Position numbers and translations under genes: made by a program. Positions 8,811 through 17,080 of a stretch of DNA of 51,059 nt are shown here, in pieces. The notes beneath the pieces were generated by a model. The model had not been told where the DNA came from, did no database searches, and saw only the letters and a program-made list of their open reading frames with translations. This DNA is from an uncultured Actinomycetes bacterium (GTDB lineage: Bacteria; Actinomycetota; Geothermincolia; Geothermincolales; RBG-13-55-18), in the NCBI GenBank assembly GCA_937128055.1, contig CAKZMC010000150.1:1-51059 (forward strand), read 5' to 3'. Within the stretch, counting starts at the first letter, position 1. Each line of letters starts with the position of its first letter.

Positions 8811-9473
8811 TCAGTAGCGGAAGCCGGCGCCCCAGGCGATGAAGGTCATGACGAGGGAGACGGCGTATACCCCGCCCAGGAGAAGCAGCTTGCTCTTGAG
8901 GGATTTCATCTTCAGCATGAGGTTGATGCCCGCGAACCAGTAGAAGTATCCCAGGAGGAAGATCAGCCATATGCCCCCGAAAGTGCGGTTCCACCATGAA
9001 TACTCCCACACCAGCTGGTCGCCGAGGTTCAGCAGCACCTCGATGAAGACGCAGAAAGCGGCGAAGAAGACGGCCATCAGCCAGCGGACGGGCATTCCCA
9101 GGAATTTCCTTTTCTCGTCTGGGAGCAATGAGTGGTAGTAAACCAGGCCCAAGAGCAGGAAGGTGAAGATGATCTCGATATTCCACCCCACCGTGACGCG
9201 GTAAGCGGTGTCTCCCGGCGTGGTCCAAACCGCGGAGCGCTTGCTGAGGTGGAAGACCCAGCCGTTCCAGGTCTCGTTGAAGAAGTCACAGCCGAAGAGG
9301 AGAAGCGCGGCGAGTACGGGGTCCCAGTTACCCGTCTCCCGCGAGTTCTTGACCTCGCGGGCGTAGATGTAGGCCGCCAGCGCCAGCAGCGGCACAGCGT
9401 ACCATTTCAGCGTGGAGAGATCGCGCAGTCCCTCCAGTGCCCTGCGGGAAGCCTCCGTCAGCTCGGGGAACAT
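8811..9473 (-). CDS. Polytopic membrane protein, unknown function
   Basis: A 220-residue integral membrane protein with about six hydrophobic segments, for example WYAVPLLALAAYIY, FTFLLLGLVYYHSLL, WLMAVFFAAFCVFIEVLL and GGIWLIFLLGYFYWFAGI. It is rich in Trp, Tyr and Phe, with acidic residues inside or next to the membrane segments (CDFFNETWNGW, GWNIEIIFTF). I do not recognise a family. The ATG at 9473 is preceded by AGGAGGT with ideal spacing, which excludes the longer upstream frame. It is monocistronic and convergent with the HgdB-like gene; the 250 bases between them hold nothing recognisable. Confidence 0.75.
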   Translation of the reverse strand: MFPELTEASRRALEGLRDLSTLKWYAVPLLALAAYIYAREVKNSRETGNWDPVLAALLLFGCDFFNETWNGWVFHLSKRSAVWTTPGDTAYRVTVGWNIEIIFTFLLLGLVYYHSLLPDEKRKFLGMPVRWLMAVFFAAFCVFIEVLLNLGDQLVWEYSWWNRTFGGIWLIFLLGYFYWFAGINLMLKMKSLKSKLLLLGGVYAVSLVMTFIAWGAGFRY

Positions 9474-9983
9474 GCAACCTCCTTCACCTCGAGTGATCCG
9501 GCACGGAGAGTACGCACTGCCGTTCCCACGTGCCTCGCCACCATGGCCTTTCGACACCGTACCTCGCCTTCCGGAACAGGACGTGTCCCCTGCCGGCAAG
9601 CCTATCTGACTTATCCTTCGCCGGGTGGTCGAGATAACCTTCCACGCCCCTTCGACTCCCCCTTCGTGCCCTTGGGAAAAGAAGATGTGCGGCACGTGAC
9701 GGCAAGCCGCTTGCGGGTGCGGGCGCGGTGAAGAGGGCATGGCGCGGGAAAGTCCTCCTCGCCCTTTTCGAGATGCCCCCCAACACATATGGCAATAATC
9801 ACCATGGTTCGGGGAACGGCGAGCAGGGGGCTTTGCGCGGGGAGGAGCAGCATCTCATCCAGTGGCGGCCTGCGGCGACTGCCGTCACGATAAAGAGGGG
9901 TGGGGACCGGGAAGAATAGACGGGAAGGATAAAAGATCATGTTGCCGTTTGGAGCAAGGTAAGACACGAGGGGTGATGACGGC
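9474..9983. other. Divergent intergenic region
   Basis: 510 bases separating the leftward membrane-protein gene from the rightward thioesterase gene. Several overlapping open frames exist on both strands but none has a ribosome site plus protein-like composition. No hairpin or promoter stood out. Confidence 0.4.
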
Positions 9984-10460
9984 ATGGAGAAAGAGATGCT
10001 GGTGCGGGTTGTCGAGCAGGCTTGCCCTTTTGCGCACCACGCGAGCATGCGCGTGGCCGAGCTCGACGAGGATAAAGGCAGTGTGACGCTGGCCATGGGG
10101 GACGACCCCGCCAACCTCAACGCCTTCGGCCTGGTACACGCCGGCGCCATCTGCGGGCTGGCGGAGACCGCGGGCGGCATGGCCATCATGCGGCATTTTG
10201 ACCCCCGGGAGACGCTGGTCCTCAATACCGTCTTCAACATAAGGTACGTACATCCGCTCCGGGGCGAGCTGAGGTGCACCGCCCGCGTGGTGGAGGAAGA
10301 AGCCCGCGCGCTGCGGGAGGACTTCGAGCGGGAGGGAAGGGCGGACAAGGCCATGGACCTCAAGGTCTTCGGCTCCTCGAGGGTACTGGTGGCGCAGGCC
10401 CAGGCTACCTACCGCCTAATCAGGACCCCCGAAGAATACCGCAGGTACTTCGGTGCGTGA
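9984..10460 (+). CDS. Hotdog-fold thioesterase (PaaI/YiiD-C-like)
   Basis: A 158-residue single-domain hotdog protein, probably an acyl-CoA thioesterase. The segment NAFGLVHAGAICGLAETAGG is the hotdog helix with the catalytic-type Asn/His and acidic residue. It is followed by strand phrases NIRYVHPLRGELRCTARVV and VAQAQATYRL. The usual length for the family is 130-160 residues. The start ATG has GAGGGGTGA upstream. About 30 residues between the last strands (EDFEREGRADKAMDLKVF) form an insertion not usual in PaaI proteins. Substrate unknown. It is followed by a 413-base gap before the FmdE-type locus and is probably a separate transcript. Confidence 0.85.
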   Translation: MEKEMLVRVVEQACPFAHHASMRVAELDEDKGSVTLAMGDDPANLNAFGLVHAGAICGLAETAGGMAIMRHFDPRETLVLNTVFNIRYVHPLRGELRCTARVVEEEARALREDFEREGRADKAMDLKVFGSSRVLVAQAQATYRLIRTPEEYRRYFGA

Positions 10461-10679
10461 GCAACGGGGCGGAAAGGCCAGGCGCGGTCGATATCACGCC
10501 GCGGCGCTCCCTTCCGGCACGGCCTTTGTATGCGTGCGTGGTCTGCGGTCCTGGAGGCAGGAGTGGCTGCATGGCGGGCTTGCAGGGGCGGATGCAGCGT
10601 TGTCTCGGTAGGCGCCTATATCGTCACGGTCGCGGCAGACGCTGACCCATGCCTACATAACGTTCAGAACGGGTGCTAT

Positions 10680-10873
10680 CGGGGTTGAAATCTCTCCCGG
10701 GGCTGTGGTAGTTTTATCCCCGCAAGGAAGGAGAGTCATGAAAAGCCGGGCGAGAAGTCCGGATCACCCTCTCTCCTTGGTACCAGGTCCTTTGGTGGTA
10801 ATAGGGGCCAAGAAGGCCTTTATAAGGAAGGTCTTCCTGGCCCTTTCAATTTGGGGAAAGAGAGGGGCGAGAG
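10680..10873 (+). promoter_or_regulatory. Structured leader with alternative hairpins (attenuator or riboswitch candidate)
   Basis: GGGCCA at 10805-10810 can pair with TGGCCC at 10838-10843 to make a long hairpin followed by TTTCAATTT, a weak terminator. The same GGGCC can instead fold locally on GGCC (10815-10818) around an AAGAA loop. Upstream, GGAGAG and CTCTCC arms enclose an inner CCGG/CCGG hairpin. A well-placed ribosome site at 10727-10734 precedes an ATG at 10738 that opens a 76-codon frame (10738-10968) running through the hairpin and 95 bases into the next gene; it could be a leader peptide. The 14-mer GGGCCAAGAAGGCC recurs in the second leader at 12774-12787. From 10461 to 10680 I see nothing. 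Confidence 0.4.
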
Positions 10874-11593
10874 ATGAACGCTTGGACCGTCGTGGCATGG
10901 CTCGCGGCGATGCCCGCTTCCGCCCTTGCCTGCTCAGCGTTGGCATTGTGGCCGCTGAGGGGCAGTAGGGCAGCCGCGATGGTCGCCGTCCCCGCCTCGC
11001 TCGCATTCCTCGCCGCCGGATTGACACGGGTCTCGGCAGGCCTGCGGCGGGCCACGGGCGCCTGTCTACAGGGTGGATGTACGGCGGCGTTCGTGGTCAT
11101 GGGAGCGGCAATCTTCGCCGCAGGCTTCTATCTGCTGGAGGGAGAGGGAAAGGTTGGGAAGGAGATAGGGGCGTGGAGGGGGACGGCATTGAGATGGGCC
11201 CCCGTCTTCGCTGCCTCTTCCCTACTGCTTCTGGTGGGGATGCTCTTCCTGGGGGCTGTCGTGCCACGGGCGGAGGAGCTCTCCTGGACGTGGGAGTGGG
11301 GCGCCGCCATAGCTGCGCTGGCAGCCGGCACCGTCTTCTACCTGCTATCCGGGAGGCTACCAGCGGAAAGGGTGGAGGAGGCCAGGAGGACAGCGGGACA
11401 ACTCTTGCTCACGGGAGCGCCCTCCTTCCTCCTTGGCTCAGTGTTCGCCCATCGGCTCCTGAGCCCGGATGGCGAGAGTTTCTCCCCTCTATTCTTACCC
11501 TCGCCCTGGGCCATGACCGCCCTCGTGGCGGGGGCGGCGGCGCTCGTAGGCATCGGCGCCATGGCCGCTCGCCGCAGGGGCCTGCTCGGGTGA
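10874..11593 (+). CDS. Polytopic membrane protein of the ExbB/FmdE locus
   Basis: A 239-residue membrane protein with about six hydrophobic helices (near residues 3-25, 35-52, 70-88, 108-132, 141-160 and 210-232) joined by short charged loops. No catalytic motif is visible. Its place directly before an ExbB-type subunit and a DUF2149 subunit suggests a membrane component of the same complex. In methanogens a DUF2162 predicted transporter often accompanies DUF2149 and MotA/TolQ/ExbB genes; whether this protein is a distant counterpart cannot be decided by eye. The ATG at 10874 has GAGGGGCGAGAG just upstream. The next gene follows after 93 bases with its own strong ribosome site. Confidence 0.75.
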   Translation: MNAWTVVAWLAAMPASALACSALALWPLRGSRAAAMVAVPASLAFLAAGLTRVSAGLRRATGACLQGGCTAAFVVMGAAIFAAGFYLLEGEGKVGKEIGAWRGTALRWAPVFAASSLLLLVGMLFLGAVVPRAEELSWTWEWGAAIAALAAGTVFYLLSGRLPAERVEEARRTAGQLLLTGAPSFLLGSVFAHRLLSPDGESFSPLFLPSPWAMTALVAGAAALVGIGAMAARRRGLLG

Positions 11594-11686
11594 GTCTACG
11601 ATTCCCGGGCCGGGAAGAGAGCGTATGGGCGAGAAGGCAGGCGGTGACTGAGGTAAACGCATGAGGAGAGCGGAGGAGAGAGCGAG

Positions 11687-12358
11687 ATGTACCTGGCGGG
11701 CAGCGAGTGGTTGGTGAGGATACTACACATCGTGTCCCAATGCTTTCTGGTCCCGGTGATAATAGCGCTCCTGGCTTTCTTCGCCCATGCCCTACTGGAA
11801 CTGGGGATGCTGGCGGCGGAGTCCAGGTCTCGCAGGCGTGTGACCTCTGCCCAGATCGGTGAGCTGATGCAGGCCATGCAGGCCACGGGGGATGTGAGGA
11901 GGGCCCTGGAGGGACCCTACCTATCCGGGGGGCACAAGGAAGTGTTGGCGCGCTTTCTCGCGCTCGGCCACCTAGGAAGCGCCTCGCGGAGGGCTTATGC
12001 CCGCAGGCTGCTGGAAGAAGAGGAGCATAAGCGGGCACGCTCACTGGACAGGACGGAGATGGTGGTCAAACTGGGGCCGGCCCTGGGTCTCATGGGTACG
12101 CTCATCCCTCTTGGCCCGGGACTCGCGGCGCTCAGCAGCGGCGACGTGAGAGGCCTGGCCCAGGCGGTGATCATCGCCTTCGACACCACGGTGGTGGGGC
12201 TTGCCGCGGGCGGAGTCGCCTTCTTGGTGTCCAGGGTGCGCAGGCGCTGGTACGACGACTACATGTCCACCCTGGAAACGGCGACCGAAGGCATACTGGA
12301 GGTCCTTGAAGATGCTGAGAAAGAGAAGGTACTTGCGGGCTGGAGAGGAGGATCTTGA
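11687..12358 (+). CDS. MotA/TolQ/ExbB proton-channel family protein
   Basis: A 223-residue ion-channel subunit. The first helix lies at about residues 14-38 and a cytoplasmic domain follows (about 40-120). Then comes the family signature VVKLGPALGLMGTLIPLGPGL with the following AQAVIIAFDTTVVGLAAGG helix, the two pore-lining segments of ExbB/TolQ/MotA proteins. These use proton or sodium flow to drive work on a partner across the membrane. Small and hydroxyl residues (T in GTL, T in FDTT) occupy the positions typical of the pore. ATG 11687 follows GGAGGAGAG. Its 3' end overlaps the DUF2149 gene by 47 bases, which indicates tight coupling of the two subunits. Confidence 0.9.
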   Translation: MYLAGSEWLVRILHIVSQCFLVPVIIALLAFFAHALLELGMLAAESRSRRRVTSAQIGELMQAMQATGDVRRALEGPYLSGGHKEVLARFLALGHLGSASRRAYARRLLEEEEHKRARSLDRTEMVVKLGPALGLMGTLIPLGPGLAALSSGDVRGLAQAVIIAFDTTVVGLAAGGVAFLVSRVRRRWYDDYMSTLETATEGILEVLEDAEKEKVLAGWRGGS

Positions 12359-12707
12359 CCCCCTGTCGGGGGTGGCCAACCTGGTTGACGCCATGCTGGT
12401 CTTCGCCTGCGGCCTGATCGTGGTCCTCATCCTCTCCTGGAACCTGCACAGCATCCTGTTGAGCGATATGACGGAAGCGGAGAAGGAGGAGGTCATGCGG
12501 ACCATCTCCAGGGTGGTGCAGGTGAGGCAGGGAGAGGAGCTCGACCGGCTCCCGCGTCTGGCACAGGGTCAGGGAGAGGGCTACCAGGAGATGGGAACCG
12601 TGTACATGGACCCCAGGACGGGCAAGCTCATCATGGTGACGGGATACGAGCGAGAGAACGGCAGGACGGAAGAGCGGCCCCCGGGAGGGGGAGAGCAAGG
12701 GCAATAA
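12312..12707 (+). CDS. DUF2149 protein (ExbD/TolR-like partner)
   Basis: A 131-residue protein starting at ATG 12312, eight bases after a perfect GGAGGT that lies inside the ExbB gene. The N-terminal basic patch MLRKRR is followed by DPLSGVANLVDAMLVFACGL, the DUF2149 signature: a short cytoplasmic segment and one membrane helix with an aspartate at its start (LVDAM). This topology is that of ExbD/TolR, where such an aspartate takes part in proton transfer. The rest (about residues 45-131) would be extracytoplasmic. It contains a short YQEMGTVYMDPRTGKLIMV strand pair and an acidic/Gly tail. Together with the ExbB subunit it should form an energised motor. Confidence 0.85.
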   Translation: MLRKRRYLRAGEEDLDPLSGVANLVDAMLVFACGLIVVLILSWNLHSILLSDMTEAEKEEVMRTISRVVQVRQGEELDRLPRLAQGQGEGYQEMGTVYMDPRTGKLIMVTGYERENGRTEERPPGGGEQGQ

Positions 12708-12919
12708 CCAGAAAAGAGAGGCCCCGGTGAAGGGGTGTCTCGTTCCGAGAGCTCAAGGTCCAGAGTTCCTACAGGGCCAAGAAGGCCCGGGATCCCCGGG
12801 AAGGGGAGGCCGGGCCTTTTGATGTTCGAGGGGAGGTGATGTGGTTGACGCGATGATTGCATGGTTGGAGCGGGAATGACGGTCTTCCGTGAATCGGACG
12901 AAGGAGGTGAGAGTGGCTT
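12708..12919 (+). promoter_or_regulatory. Second leader with terminator/antiterminator hairpins
   Basis: GGCCCGG (12784-12790) pairs with CCGGGCC (12810-12816), followed by TTTTG: a good intrinsic terminator between the DUF2149 and FmdE genes. The 5' arm can instead pair in GGGCC-AAGAA-GGCCC (12774-12788), which would break the terminator. The 14 bases GGGCCAAGAAGGCC are identical to those in the leader at 10805-10818. A further hairpin GAGAGGCCCC/GGGG..TCTC lies at about 12714-12742. The strong AAGGAGGTGA at 12901-12910 then drives the FmdE gene. The arrangement looks like conditional read-through. Confidence 0.45.
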
Positions 12920-15900
12920 ATGGACGGTAGAAGCGGGCTGAAGCCCGGCAAGCTGATCGGCTTTCTGCTGGTATTCTCGGCATGCCTACTAGTGGTCCTG
13001 GCCATGGGAGGAAAAGCCGAGGCCGATGACTCAGGAGGAGTGGGGGGCCAGGGCCAAGGTCCTGCCGTGTCCTCCCTGGAGGGCGACGGAGGCGCCTTGG
13101 AGCCTGCCCCGGAGGATAATGCGGTGCCTCCTGCCGTTCAGGAGAAGGGCATGCTGGAAGGGGGGTTGGCCGGCGACGGAGTGGAGGCGGCCGACAAGGA
13201 CGACGATGCCGCGGTGTTGGGAGATGGGAAGGCCGGTGGAGGAGGGGGACCAGACACCACCGCCGCCGGAGGCGCCGTTGACCCCAGGATAGGGGTGAAG
13301 GTCGGCTTCGAATACGAGGACGATGCCTCGAATGTCAACCCCGTGGTCACGGTGTACGATAAGGCGGGAGATCCCATACCGGTCCCCAAGGTATATAACC
13401 CGTTGTACAGCACCTACGAGCTGTCTTTCGACTATGCCGTGGATCCGCAGAACCCCGTGTTTGTGGTGAAGGTGACCGCCCCCGGGTACCTGCCCGTGGA
13501 AAGGGACGTCACCTTGTACCGCAATGACAGTGACCCTGATGATCCCAACTGGTACGGGTTCCTGCAGGTCACCTTGGAGGCTACGCCCGCCTACAGGCTG
13601 GGCCGGGAGATGGCCAGGAAAGCCGACGAGAAACTCGATTTCGGCGCATCCCAGGGCGTGCTGTGCATTACAACAGCGGGGGGCGTCTACTTCCTGGGAA
13701 CGAGCAGCGAGGACGCCCTCGAGGGAGTGCTCAACCACGCGCGTGGCCTGATCGCTTTCGGGGAGGGCAGCCTCCTCGCACTGCGCAGGACCCGCTACGA
13801 GCCTCTTGACTTCGCTTTCGTGGCGAAGAAGGGTGGCGACCTTGTCATGGCTTTCTTCCGCGAGGGAAACGCCGGGCCCCTCTACGTGGGGTCGGTTTCC
13901 AGACACCTCATGGGCGAGGCGCGGTGGGAGCAGCTGGTGGCCGCGCTGGGGCGGGCGGATGCTTTCGCGTTCGCAAGTCTTGCCAACGCATGGGCGGAAG
14001 GGCTTTCCACCGATGTCCTGAACTCCGCCGCCTTTCATGGCCATCTATGCCTGGGCACCATAAGCGGTTTCGCCATGGTGGAGGTGCTTTTAAAGTACTT
14101 CCCTCCCGGCACCGTCGGCGAGGGGATCGAGAGCACCAGTTACAAGGTCCTGGGGGTACCCGGTGGCTCCGACGACGACGTCTTCCAGTGGGTGATGGAT
14201 GCCACTCCCGGGAAGAGGGCTTATGTGGGCCGCGACAGCGAGGAAGATTCCAACATGGTAGGGTTCCTCAGGTGGAACTCCTCCACCAATACCGGCACGC
14301 TGGCCATTATGAGGTACGACCTGGTGGCCCTGGCTTCCGCCTTTCAGGCGGAGACGGACATACGGGTGAGGGAGGACTGCCTCTCGGAGCTCCACTTCAA
14401 CGCCTGGCTGGTCAACAGGCTCATGGTCCTTCCTGAGTCCCTCGTAGAGTTGGTGCTGGCCCTGGACGGCCTGACGCGGGACGAGTGCGATCACCTCACC
14501 GGGGGCGTTTCCTCCTCCACCGTGGAGACCGCATGGGGTCTGGACATGGAATACATCTCGATATTGAGAGGGTCGGGGCACATCACCGATATCACCGATT
14601 CCGTGAAGATGGCGATGGGCTCCGCCGCCCCCGCCTCGCAAAGCCCAGCCCTTACCCCGGAGCAGATAAAGGGGATCGGTCGCGATGCCGCGCTCCTAGC
14701 GGAGCAGCTCTTCCTCCGGGAGTTGGGTATCCGCCTGGAGAAAGACGACCCCCGGCTATACGCCCTCACCAGTTCCGGTTTCGCCCGCATCCACGGCCTC
14801 TCCACAACCATGGCCTGGGACGGGGTCTTCGATGTGCTGGGCTCCCGCTTGAGCCGGAAGACCCTGCTTCCCGTTCACTCCTCGCTTCTGGGGACCCTGT
14901 GGTTCAGCTTTGCGCTTGCCAGGGACGGGAAGCTGTACGCCGTCTACATCCGCTACGATTCCGCCACCGGGCAGTTGGTGGTGGGGAGAGCCTCGGACGG
15001 CAAGGCGGTGCAGGACATCGGCCCGGAGACCCTCAACGATAATAACAAGCTCCGTGTGGCCAGACCGGTGTTCGGCAGCAGCTTTAACGGCATACAGAGC
15101 ATCGCCAACGCCATGAGGTACGACCCCCCTTACGAGATGGTGCTGGCCTACCTCTTCCACAACCACGTGTGCCCGGGGGTCTCCCCCTCCTACCTTATCG
15201 CGGACATGGTCTACAGGGAGTTCCCCCTGGGCGAGGACGAGAGGTACATCTACATTACCACCGTCAACTACTGCAAGGAGGACGGCCTCATATTCCTGCT
15301 GGGGCTTTCGGCGGGAAGCGGCAGCTATTATAACTTCAGGTTGAAGGAGGGGGACGACACTAGGTCACAGGTCATCCCCGGGGGCAACCTGGAGGGCATA
15401 CTCATAAGGTGGGACGACGCGCTCGGTGTCGGTGAGGCGGTGGTAATAAGCTTCGCCTGGCCACAGTGGAACACCCAGGGCCTCACGACCAACGAGGCGC
15501 GGAGGGAAGCCCAGATAGGCGGGTTTATCCAGTACTACAAGGGGATCGTGAGCCCCTTGATGACGGCCGCTCCCCAGGTGGCCAAGGAGGCGGTCAAGTG
15601 GATCACCCGGGAGGAGTTGGACTCCATCCTCTCGTGGTCTCCGGATGACCCGCGGGGGAACGTGCTGCAGTTCGTCATGGGGCTTCCGGACCGCAGCCGC
15701 TCGGACCTCATCCCGGATGAAGCGGGTCAGGGCGATGGGGAAGCGGAAGGCGGTCCGCAGCCTGCCGAGATGGTAGCGGGCGAGGAAGGCATACCATCCT
15801 CGGAACCCTCTTCCGGAGCCGCCAGGGTACGGCGCGCTGTTTACCGCGTGCCAGGGACGACTCCCCGAACCGTGGAGGAGGCAAACCCCGAGGTTTCCGG

Positions 15901-16108
15901 CAACCCGGCTCTTGAGCCTGAGACGGAAACCCCTTCCGCCTCGGAAGGCGACGTGGAAGAGAAGATAGAGGGAAGGGCCTACGAGGTGGAGGAAGTGGGA
16001 AGCGAGGAGCGTGCCGGGAACTACCTGGCCCTGGCCCTGGGTGGGCTTGCGGCCATGCTGATCATGGGGGTTGCCGGCTTCTACCTGGCGAAGAAGAGAG
16101 CGCTTTGA
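12920..16108 (+). CDS. Surface-anchored protein with two FmdE domains
   Basis: A 1062-residue protein. A signal peptide (hydrophobic residues 13-30) is followed by a disordered Gly/Asp-rich linker to about 120 and a beta-rich carboxypeptidase-regulatory-like domain near 125-215. The first FmdE region starts at FHGHLCLG (372-379); the second starts at FHNHVCPG (746-753). The FHGHxC motif binds a metal ion, zinc in structurally known FmdE proteins, which are named from molybdenum formylmethanofuran dehydrogenase loci. An acidic, Pro/Glu-rich stalk (about 930-1030) leads to a C-terminal helix (about 1035-1055) ending in KKRAL. The bulk is therefore outside the cell and anchored. It follows the ExbB and DUF2149 subunits, which could power it. 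Confidence 0.85.
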   Translation: MDGRSGLKPGKLIGFLLVFSACLLVVLAMGGKAEADDSGGVGGQGQGPAVSSLEGDGGALEPAPEDNAVPPAVQEKGMLEGGLAGDGVEAADKDDDAAVLGDGKAGGGGGPDTTAAGGAVDPRIGVKVGFEYEDDASNVNPVVTVYDKAGDPIPVPKVYNPLYSTYELSFDYAVDPQNPVFVVKVTAPGYLPVERDVTLYRNDSDPDDPNWYGFLQVTLEATPAYRLGREMARKADEKLDFGASQGVLCITTAGGVYFLGTSSEDALEGVLNHARGLIAFGEGSLLALRRTRYEPLDFAFVAKKGGDLVMAFFREGNAGPLYVGSVSRHLMGEARWEQLVAALGRADAFAFASLANAWAEGLSTDVLNSAAFHGHLCLGTISGFAMVEVLLKYFPPGTVGEGIESTSYKVLGVPGGSDDDVFQWVMDATPGKRAYVGRDSEEDSNMVGFLRWNSSTNTGTLAIMRYDLVALASAFQAETDIRVREDCLSELHFNAWLVNRLMVLPESLVELVLALDGLTRDECDHLTGGVSSSTVETAWGLDMEYISILRGSGHITDITDSVKMAMGSAAPASQSPALTPEQIKGIGRDAALLAEQLFLRELGIRLEKDDPRLYALTSSGFARIHGLSTTMAWDGVFDVLGSRLSRKTLLPVHSSLLGTLWFSFALARDGKLYAVYIRYDSATGQLVVGRASDGKAVQDIGPETLNDNNKLRVARPVFGSSFNGIQSIANAMRYDPPYEMVLAYLFHNHVCPGVSPSYLIADMVYREFPLGEDERYIYITTVNYCKEDGLIFLLGLSAGSGSYYNFRLKEGDDTRSQVIPGGNLEGILIRWDDALGVGEAVVISFAWPQWNTQGLTTNEARREAQIGGFIQYYKGIVSPLMTAAPQVAKEAVKWITREELDSILSWSPDDPRGNVLQFVMGLPDRSRSDLIPDEAGQGDGEAEGGPQPAEMVAGEEGIPSSEPSSGAARVRRAVYRVPGTTPRTVEEANPEVSGNPALEPETETPSASEGDVEEKIEGRAYEVEEVGSEERAGNYLALALGGLAAMLIMGVAGFYLAKKRAL

Positions 16109-16428
16109 GCACTGGGTGCGCAGGGCGACGGTCTCCGCTATGCGCGGCGGCCGCGCCCTTTTTCTTTCCCCAACCGTCTCGACTACTCGCGTGACCGCTG
16201 CGGCGGCGAGAAGGTGGTTTGCGGCGCCACTCCCGGGCTCCCTTGCCGTTCCCCTCCACGTCTCCCACTGCAGCGCCTCCGCCCGGGTGGACGCCTCTGA
16301 GCCAGTGGTATGCGAGCGCTCCGTGTGAGGTCCTGGCAATGCCTGGGTCTTTGAGCCGGTGATGATCCTGTGGTGACCCGGAAAGAGTTGCATCCAGGAG
16401 ACCTGAAGCGACTCGCAGAGGAGATGAG

Positions 16429-16449
16429 GGCCCCCGCAGGGCGGGGGCC
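16429..16449. terminator. GC hairpin after the FmdE gene
   Basis: Arms GGCCCCCGC and GCGGGGGCC around an AGG loop form a 9-bp hairpin about 320 bases after the FmdE stop. No U-run follows on either strand, so termination is only a guess. The rest of 16109-16579 holds nothing recognisable. Confidence 0.35.
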
Positions 16450-16579
16450 GGAGGCCATCGTTGTGAGGCCATCTTCCGACAAAAACCCTGGGGGCTATCC
16501 CCGGCTTACGTTTAGTTGCGTGGGGTAGAAGGTAGATTAATGAGTATATGGTGAATGAGGGAGAGAACTCAGGGGTTGA

Positions 16580-16843
16580 GAGTCTGCGGAGGAGCATGCG
16601 GCGAGAAGGCGGCATGAGGGCGGCTACGATGCGGAGAAGCCCTTCCAGGACGTCCAGGGGGACATCTTCCTGGTGAGGGTGGAGCCGACGAGTGGCCTCA
16701 AGCAGGTGGAGAAGGGGCAACGGGGATACGTTCTCGCCCTGGGGGAGGTCACGGGACACGCGCACGTCGCCGAGGGGGACGTCACCCTTTTCGAGGAAGG
16801 CGGCGTTCGGCGCCTATTACCCGCCTTTCTCAAAGTGGAATAG
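16580..16843 (+). pseudogene. Truncated gene relic with GEVTGHAH motif
   Basis: One frame from just after a stop at 16577 to TAG at 16841 reads as protein-like sequence containing GDIFLVRV, GYVLALGEVTGHAH and VTLFEEGGVRRLL. This resembles a small phage/plasmid-associated family of roughly 90-110 residues whose members usually go on to a His-rich segment and a C-terminal QREY-type phrase. Here the frame ends before that part. It also has no ATG, GTG or TTG before the conserved portion; ATG codons at 16596, 16614 and 16629 are in another frame. The simplest reading is a gene truncated at the 3' side and frameshifted or truncated at the 5' side. Confidence 0.4.
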
Positions 16844-17080
16844 AAGGATCGGCCTCGGTTTCATGCATGGTGATCCCGCGGGCCGGGTGGGCAGGGATAG
16901 CCGGCCTCCCGCTTGCGAGGCGCCTGAAAAGCGGGGGTTCACGGGATTGGCATCTGCAACATGCCTATATTTTCCATACGATGTTCTTCGCGTGTTCTAA
17001 GGCGGTTTTGTATCGGGAGGCTTTCCCCTGGGGTCCCATCCGTTCTTTCGGATGCCCACCGTCTACGGGGGCGCATACAC

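Noticed and set aside
10690-10760. Cobalamin riboswitch suggested by CCCCGCAA
   Set aside because: The conserved B12-box and the paired elements around it are not present; a single short match is not enough.
16429-16449. Efficient intrinsic terminator after the FmdE gene
   Set aside because: The stem is strong but neither strand has a following T-run, so it is listed only as a hairpin with low confidence.
15365-16765. A 466-codon open frame on the minus strand
   Set aside because: It is antisense to the C-terminal part of the FmdE protein and then runs through non-coding DNA with arginine- and proline-rich, unprotein-like sequence.
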